A stretch of DNA of 64,000 nt, taken from NCBI RefSeq assembly GCF_022458985.1, contig NC_061772.1, positions 4,947,501-5,011,500 on the forward strand, written 5' to 3'. Shown here in pieces: positions 59,126 to 64,000 of this stretch (positions within the stretch are counted from its first letter, which is position 1; every line of letters starts with the position of its first letter). The stretch comes from Mugil cephalus (lineage: Eukaryota > Chordata > Actinopteri > Mugiliformes > Mugilidae). The position numbers were made by a program, and so were the translations under genes. Below the pieces are notes generated by a model. It was not told the origin of the DNA, ran no database searches, and worked only from the letters and a program-made list of their open reading frames with translations.

Positions 59126-59994
59126 CTTTTTCGGACCACAATTCCCAAACGCAGCGTTTAGATGTGACAGTTGGGGAGATGGTGAGGACTTTGTGTCGGT
59201 GGGACCGCTGGTGTTAATATGTCTAAACAGACGTGTCTGTGCGCTGTGTCCTAACTTTAGGCTCCTGCTGGCCGCCAGCCTGGATCACAGCGAGCTCTGG
59301 TTACACACAAAGCAGAAAGCACAAGGCACATTTGTGCTAAGCGTCACTACAAAAGTGGCGGATGGCGTGGATCGATATCTGACCAGCGGCATCTCGTTTA
59401 CGGCTGTTAAATAGTGAAAGCAAAAGTTTGGATCCGGTGTGAACAGGTAGTGAAACGGTAGGATTAGAGAGCGAATCAACTTTAACGTGACTGAAAAACA
59501 GCCTAAAACACTATTGGTCTTTTATTATTATTATTATTTGACTTTTTTGTCTTAAAAATTATTGTAATTCTGAAAGCTATTAAAATAGTTTTGTACCATA
59601 CTTTAAACTTAGTTTCTGTCGTCCAATCGACCGAGAGTAACACCACAGGTAAATGCGTCAAAAGCGAGGAAATGATCAGCCGCTTGTATCTGATGAATTA
59701 ATACTTACTGTAACGATTTTCGTTGTGTATTCCCGTTATTCTACCATCCGGTAACACCTGAACGTGAAAGCCGATCCCCACGTTGCAATAGAGGCGTCGC
59801 AACCTTTTAATGCCCAGGAGGTAGTCGCTGTCCCGGCTTATCTCGTCACGTTTCTCCCCCGGGATCCGTGCCAAGGACCGAGAATAAAGGGCCTCCCAGC
59901 GGTCCGCTGTCAAGTTGAGGCCGGGAGAGCATCCTGCCAGTCCGGTCACCAGGCCCAGGACCAGGACTGTCCGCAGGGCCGCCTGAGAGCCCAT
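57562..59994 (-). CDS. FGF4/FGF6-subfamily fibroblast growth factor
   Basis: Three coding exons: 59709-59994, 58292-58395 and 57562-57738 (567 bases, 188 aa; human FGF4 is 206 and FGF6 208). It is a secreted paracrine FGF expected to signal through FGF receptors with heparan sulfate. A signal peptide ([17 protein letters not shown]) is followed by an N-glycosylation site NLT (about residue 27). The core has [85 protein letters not shown], the heparin-binding [15 protein letters not shown] and the end VTHFLPRI. The pieces are split between the two mammalian genes: GIKRLRRLY and KNGKTKxGNRVSP follow FGF4, while the TVTHFLPRI end and LFVAMN follow FGF6. Cysteines in LYCN and NECKF are conserved. 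It lies 8.6 kb upstream of fgf21 on the same strand. AATAAA on the minus strand at 56684-56689 may be its poly(A) signal. It might be named fgf6-like or fgf4-like; the symbol is left open. Confidence 0.93.
58292..58395 (-). CDS. FGF4/6-like coding exon 2
   Basis: A 104-base exon with the same length and phases as fgf21 exon 2, reading (S)[17 protein letters not shown] then [17 protein letters not shown], donor [18 protein letters not shown] and VAMxxxGKLYGS are the FGF4/6 consensus. Confidence 0.95.
59098..59125 (+). repeat. poly(T) tract in FGF4/6-like intron 1
   Basis: Twenty-eight T bases (poly(A) on the gene's coding strand); no retroposon body recognised. Confidence 0.9.
59709..59994 (-). 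CDS. FGF4/6-like coding exon 1
   Basis: Starts at ATG 59994 (G at -3, G at +4), directly ahead of the signal peptide, and ends at NENRY plus one base, donor GTAAGT. An upstream in-frame ATG at 60099 would add 35 arginine- and leucine-rich residues ([15 protein letters not shown]...). I prefer the downstream start because its first 22 residues form an ordinary signal peptide. GC content is high in this exon and its leader. Confidence 0.88.
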
Positions 59995-60176
59995 ACCGGG
60001 TCTGGCTCTTAATGCAGCCGCTCGGCGTTTGCCTCGCCAGCGAAGCGGGAGTAAACACAAGAGGCGCGACAGATTGGATCGTATAGAAGTTGCGCTCATT
60101 CCCTGACCGACAGTGGCACTGGCCTCAGAGCCGAAGCGACATTGATCTGCATGGACGTGGTTCAGCCATGCCTCTA

Positions 60177-60184
60177 TATTTATA
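60177..60184 (-). promoter_or_regulatory. TATA box of the FGF4/6-like gene
   Basis: TATAAATA on the minus strand, 183 bases upstream of the preferred ATG. It predicts transcription starting near 60150 and a GC-rich leader of about 155 bases. The open frame that runs through this box from 60195 is therefore not expected to be translated from its own first ATG. Confidence 0.6.
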
Positions 60185-60199
60185 CCTGCAGACACATTA

Positions 60200-63100
60200 C
60201 ATCACAGCTTCACACTTAGAAGAAATCCACAAACTAGACTCCATGTTCACAATGAGGCGCACGAAAAGGAGCCGTTAGGCTACTTAATTGAAATCAAATA
60301 ATAGGCTAGCTGTCTTATCTCAGAGCAAAGTCAGAAGTATGTGGAAAATAAACATATAAGGCCTTATTATAATGAAAAAAAGGCGTCTTTGTGTGCGGCC
60401 CTCATTATCAGCAGCAGAATATCATAGTTCATGTATGGGAGGATGTAAAATAGGAAACAGTCAAGTTAACAGAATGTAGTGTCGAGACAAGAGACAGTTC
60501 TATAAATGAACAATAACAGGAAAAAACACAGGTCCAGTTCAACCAAATGAAAAAAAGAAAAAGAAAATAACCCGCTAATTTAAGACGGGTAGAGGGGAAA
60601 TTGTATCCAAGGCCCTTATAGAAAACAATGGTAAGATAAATAGAGAGTTTGCAGTATGATAAGTATGCTGTCATTGTTGGACAAGACTTTACGCACTTTC
60701 CTTTCTATTAACATTTCACATGTCTCTAACATTTCCCATGCGTTGGTGTGTTTAAGAGTATTGCAGTATTCTCATCTTTCATCCCTGTCACAAAATAAAT
60801 AATTGATGTGCGACGTGTGAAAATACACTATATCTTAGAACTTTACTTAAAGTCTTACCTAAAGTTTTCAAGAATTTAATCACTTTGTGTTGTGTTTCTT
60901 CTTCTTTTATTTTTTATAAAATGTAAATATATGTGAAATAATTGATGTTTATGTATATTAGATGTTTTTCTTTCAGCTGTCTGAAACATGATAACCATGG
61001 TATCACGAGAGCATGTCCTTGATGAGTCATTCTCAACAGCCTTTCAGATGTGCTGGTGCATTGCTTTTGATGTCCAATGAAATAAACCATACTTTCCCCT
61101 TCTTTTATGTCACTGTTTCATTACACATATATCCCAGCTACATCTTTGTAGAGCACCAGCGTTCACCCTTTCTGAAGGTCCTCCCTCTCATTCAGCCCAG
61201 AGACAGTGGTCTTGGAACCACCGACAGAATCCTTTGATCTCTGGGGTGGCTCTGTCCTGCTCCTTATCCACCATGCATGAAACGTTTTCTCACGTTCACA
61301 TCCAGCTGCTCCTCAATGCACTGCGACCCTGATTCTTTGTGTGCTGAAAAATAGTTCACAGATCATAGTGACCTTCCTGTGTGTCATGGTTGGTGACTGG
61401 TGACAACAGAACCCAGCCTGGAGGACCCTGCTACCTTCATAATGCATGGACCAAAAGAAAAGTCAATGCTCCATCAAACTTCTGGGATGACTGACAAAAA
61501 CAGCCAAAAGGCCATCATACAAAACCCACCAATGGTACAGAAAACTCCTGGAAAGAAATCCTGGACCACAGATTGCACTGCAAGAACAACTACTTGGTAG
61601 GTAGACTTTATAGGATAACTGGCTGCATGAACATCTGGGTGACTGCAGGACCACTTTACAATTCAGTGACCCCCACACATCCAGAACAACCGCTGGACTG
61701 CCTGATCCTCAGGAACTTGTGGCTTGCTAGAGGGTCAGAATGGACTTCAGAGCTGCATGATATCTGTAGGGCTACTGAACCATATTACGACCAAGAAACA
61801 TAGCTGGTATGCCTTCTTGAAAACTGACCAAGAGAATTTAATCAAGTCTCAGCTGATGAAGGGTTTAATACCAGAATAATGAATCAGTCACAAATTCCAC
61901 ATATTCCTGTGCTGGTAGTAGGTGGATCTCTGGATTCCATGTGAACTGATGACTGATAAAACACCGGGTCCATTCTGAGATGTTTCTCTGGAAATTAAGA
62001 CTTTTGTGGGCTGTGTAAACTGGTAAGTCTGTGCTGTCGCTGTCCATGGTTCTGTAATCAGCTGTTTTCACCTTAAATAAAGGAAGGTTAATATGTTTCT
62101 TTCCGAGTCATGATGAGATTTGTTATGTTCCACTTTATTTTCTGTTTATGTTGTACTCAAGTCATCGTGGTTTTAGGTTACATGTATGCAATGAATTATG
62201 CTGTGGGAAAGAGGTTTAACATTTCACTGGGTGACAGCTGCAATTCAGAGCTTAAAATGTCTTTACATTCAGCGCAAGCATTCATTTGGTCCCCTGTTTA
62301 TTCATCGCTTACAAGTCTGTGCCTTTTATAATTTAGTGTCAATTATTTATTCTTTTTTTTTTCATCTTCAGTTCAATGAGGTGCAACATTAAAAGGTAAA
62401 CAAACATTAGTAAGAAGTTCTTTTCTGCAGTGATCTGTAAGGTACGACATGTGTGTTGTTGTTGTGGCCGGCTAGCTGATTACAGAAGTAATGAGCTATC
62501 ACTCACAACCGAACAGTAAACATAGCTTGGGAGCTTTTATTGTCAGCACCTTTTTTAAAATTATGTCCAGATTTAGTATGCTGCCACTGAAAATGAAGTT
62601 GGAGCAAGGTATTTTCTAAGTACTCACATTATTGTGGCCAACTTGGAGAAAAAAATATATGTAAAACAGAATGAAAACTCAATTTGAAACTTGGTCCGAC
62701 TTTGGTTCATGATTAAGATTCATAATTAAATCCTTCAACTGAGCTGAAAACCAAAGCTGTTCACTGGGCAGATGAAAAGATCAACATTTTTATGTGGGTT
62801 AAAAATGAATAAAAATAAACATTTTGGTTGTCATGAACAAAATCTCTGTCCTCTGCTCTCTTGCCATTACAAAATAATCTAAACTGACGGTGCAGTAAGT
62901 TTCCTGTGTTACCCGGCCTTGAGCTGCCTGCAGAGGGCATTGTGTCGCCAAACTGAGACAACTGGCTGCACGTTGACTCACGGCTGCGCTACAAGTGTGT
63001 GAAAGACAGACGGCTGTCTGCCTGTAGGGGTCACTATTTACAACCAATTCCAATCAGCTTTATTTGCGGTGCATAAATGTATAAATGTGCAAGGACTTTC

Positions 63101-64000
63101 TGAATTTAACCCATCCAGGCAAACACGCCAGGAGAGGTGGAAAGCCATACAAGTGAGCCAGCAAGTGAACTTTCCTGTGCACCACTACTTATTAATAAAT
63201 ATAACTTATTTATTAATGCTTTATGGGCTTTTTTTGTAATGCTCTATCTACAACTTCAAAAGTGTGTGAATCCTTCGAAAGGTTTACTCACAGTCCTCTT
63301 TAGCCGAAGATGACTTGTGCTCATATAATCTAATCAGTGAAAACTATTTTAGAACACCTATAAAAAATTCATAATTCTTAAATAGTTTTAATAGATAGGC
63401 TCTAAAACCTAATGATAAACACATTGCACATGTGCAGTAGACAGACAGTAACGTTCCAAATTTATACCAAGCTTACTGAAGCTGTAGTGAAAGAGATCCT
63501 CTGTGTTTCAATCTTTGAAATATCAACTCAGGATCATTTAGAAGTCATGCAATTCATGACAAAATGATTCCCAAGTAGATCGAGGTTTCTCGTAGGACGT
63601 TGCAGATGACTGTCATTTTGGTTGCAAGGTGGATGAGTTCTATCATAATAATGTAATGGTGCAAATGTAAAGGACATCATGGATGGTAAGGGCTTGTCCG
63701 ATTCAGAAGATACAGTGCTAGTTGCTAAATAAAACAGACAGACAAGGGCCACATTAGACCCTAACCTCTCTGAGGCCCTGCATTCCTGTTCAGTAATATT
63801 AGAGTTTTGCATTCACAACAAGCCATAGCAAGTTGTTACGCTTTGTATGACACAGTTTCCGCTTTCAGCAGGGCCAGCCTTATTTATCGACTCAGTAGCT
63901 TTTGGTCAGTATTTCAAAAGAAAAAAAAACTCCAAATTCTCAGGCGGCATTTCTTCCCAGGCCCCCCTTGGGAGGGGTTATTGTCCAGGCCAGGAAGCCT
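60200..64000. other. region upstream of the FGF4/6-like gene
   Basis: No gene is recognised. Open frames are short (at most about 92 codons) and lack motifs. Composition returns to AT-rich intergenic. The start of a further gene to the right, for example an fgf3 relative, is not visible. Confidence 0.55.

Noticed and set aside
60100..60195. FGF4/6-like protein starting at 60195 ([11 protein letters not shown]...)
   Set aside because: The codons include the TATA box itself, so this DNA is promoter and is not expected in the mRNA.
1..64000. CRISPR arrays, bacterial operons, phage or virus genes
   Set aside because: The tandem repeats are ordinary eukaryotic microsatellites, genes are intron-containing, and no viral coding sequence was recognised.

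Overview
The window is vertebrate genomic DNA from a ray-finned fish, most likely a spiny-rayed teleost. Coding sequence is split into short exons with GT-AG introns. The introns and intergenic DNA are AT-rich and carry teleost-type repeats: Tc1-like transposons, L2/Rex-like LINE 3' ends, a hAT fragment and long microsatellites. Four protein-coding genes can be assembled from the sequence, and every exon junction keeps phase. Most of the remaining open reading frames look like chance or repeat-derived.

Layout. (1) About 0.3-22.6 kb, minus strand: the 5' part of an anoctamin of the ANO1/ANO2 type. Ten coding exons give about 353 residues of cytosolic N-terminus, and the gene runs off the left edge before its first membrane helix. 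(2) 22.7-33.9 kb: intergenic DNA between two head-to-head genes, with a probable MITE and simple repeats. (3) 34.1-42.4 kb, plus strand: a complete six-exon BAX-type pro-apoptotic gene (205 aa); its first intron holds a hAT fragment and a LINE inserted into a Tc1 element. (4) 42.9-43.9 kb: a Tc1-like element with both terminal inverted repeats and a decayed transposase. (5) 44.1-49.04 kb, minus strand: a complete three-exon fgf21 (207 aa) with a TATA box. (6) 49.1-57.5 kb: intergenic, with a (GGAA)n tract and a deleted Tc1-like element around a long (GT)n tract. (7) 57.56-60.18 kb, minus strand: a complete three-exon FGF of the FGF4/FGF6 subfamily (188 aa from the preferred start), also with a TATA box. 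(8) 60.2-64.0 kb: no gene recognised.

The gene content is the main point. BAX and FGF21 are neighbours on human 19q13.33. An FGF19/21/23-type gene followed by an FGF4/6-type gene on the same strand, with an ANO1/2-type gene on the same chromosome, is the arrangement of human 11q13 (FGF19-FGF4-FGF3-ANO1) and 12p13 (FGF23-FGF6, ANO2). The window therefore looks like a third copy of that ancestral block, in which the fish has kept the FGF4/6-like and ANO1/2-like members that are absent next to human FGF21.

The genes act in different processes: chloride channel or scramblase, mitochondrial apoptosis, endocrine FGF and paracrine FGF. They are linked by ancestry, not by a shared pathway.
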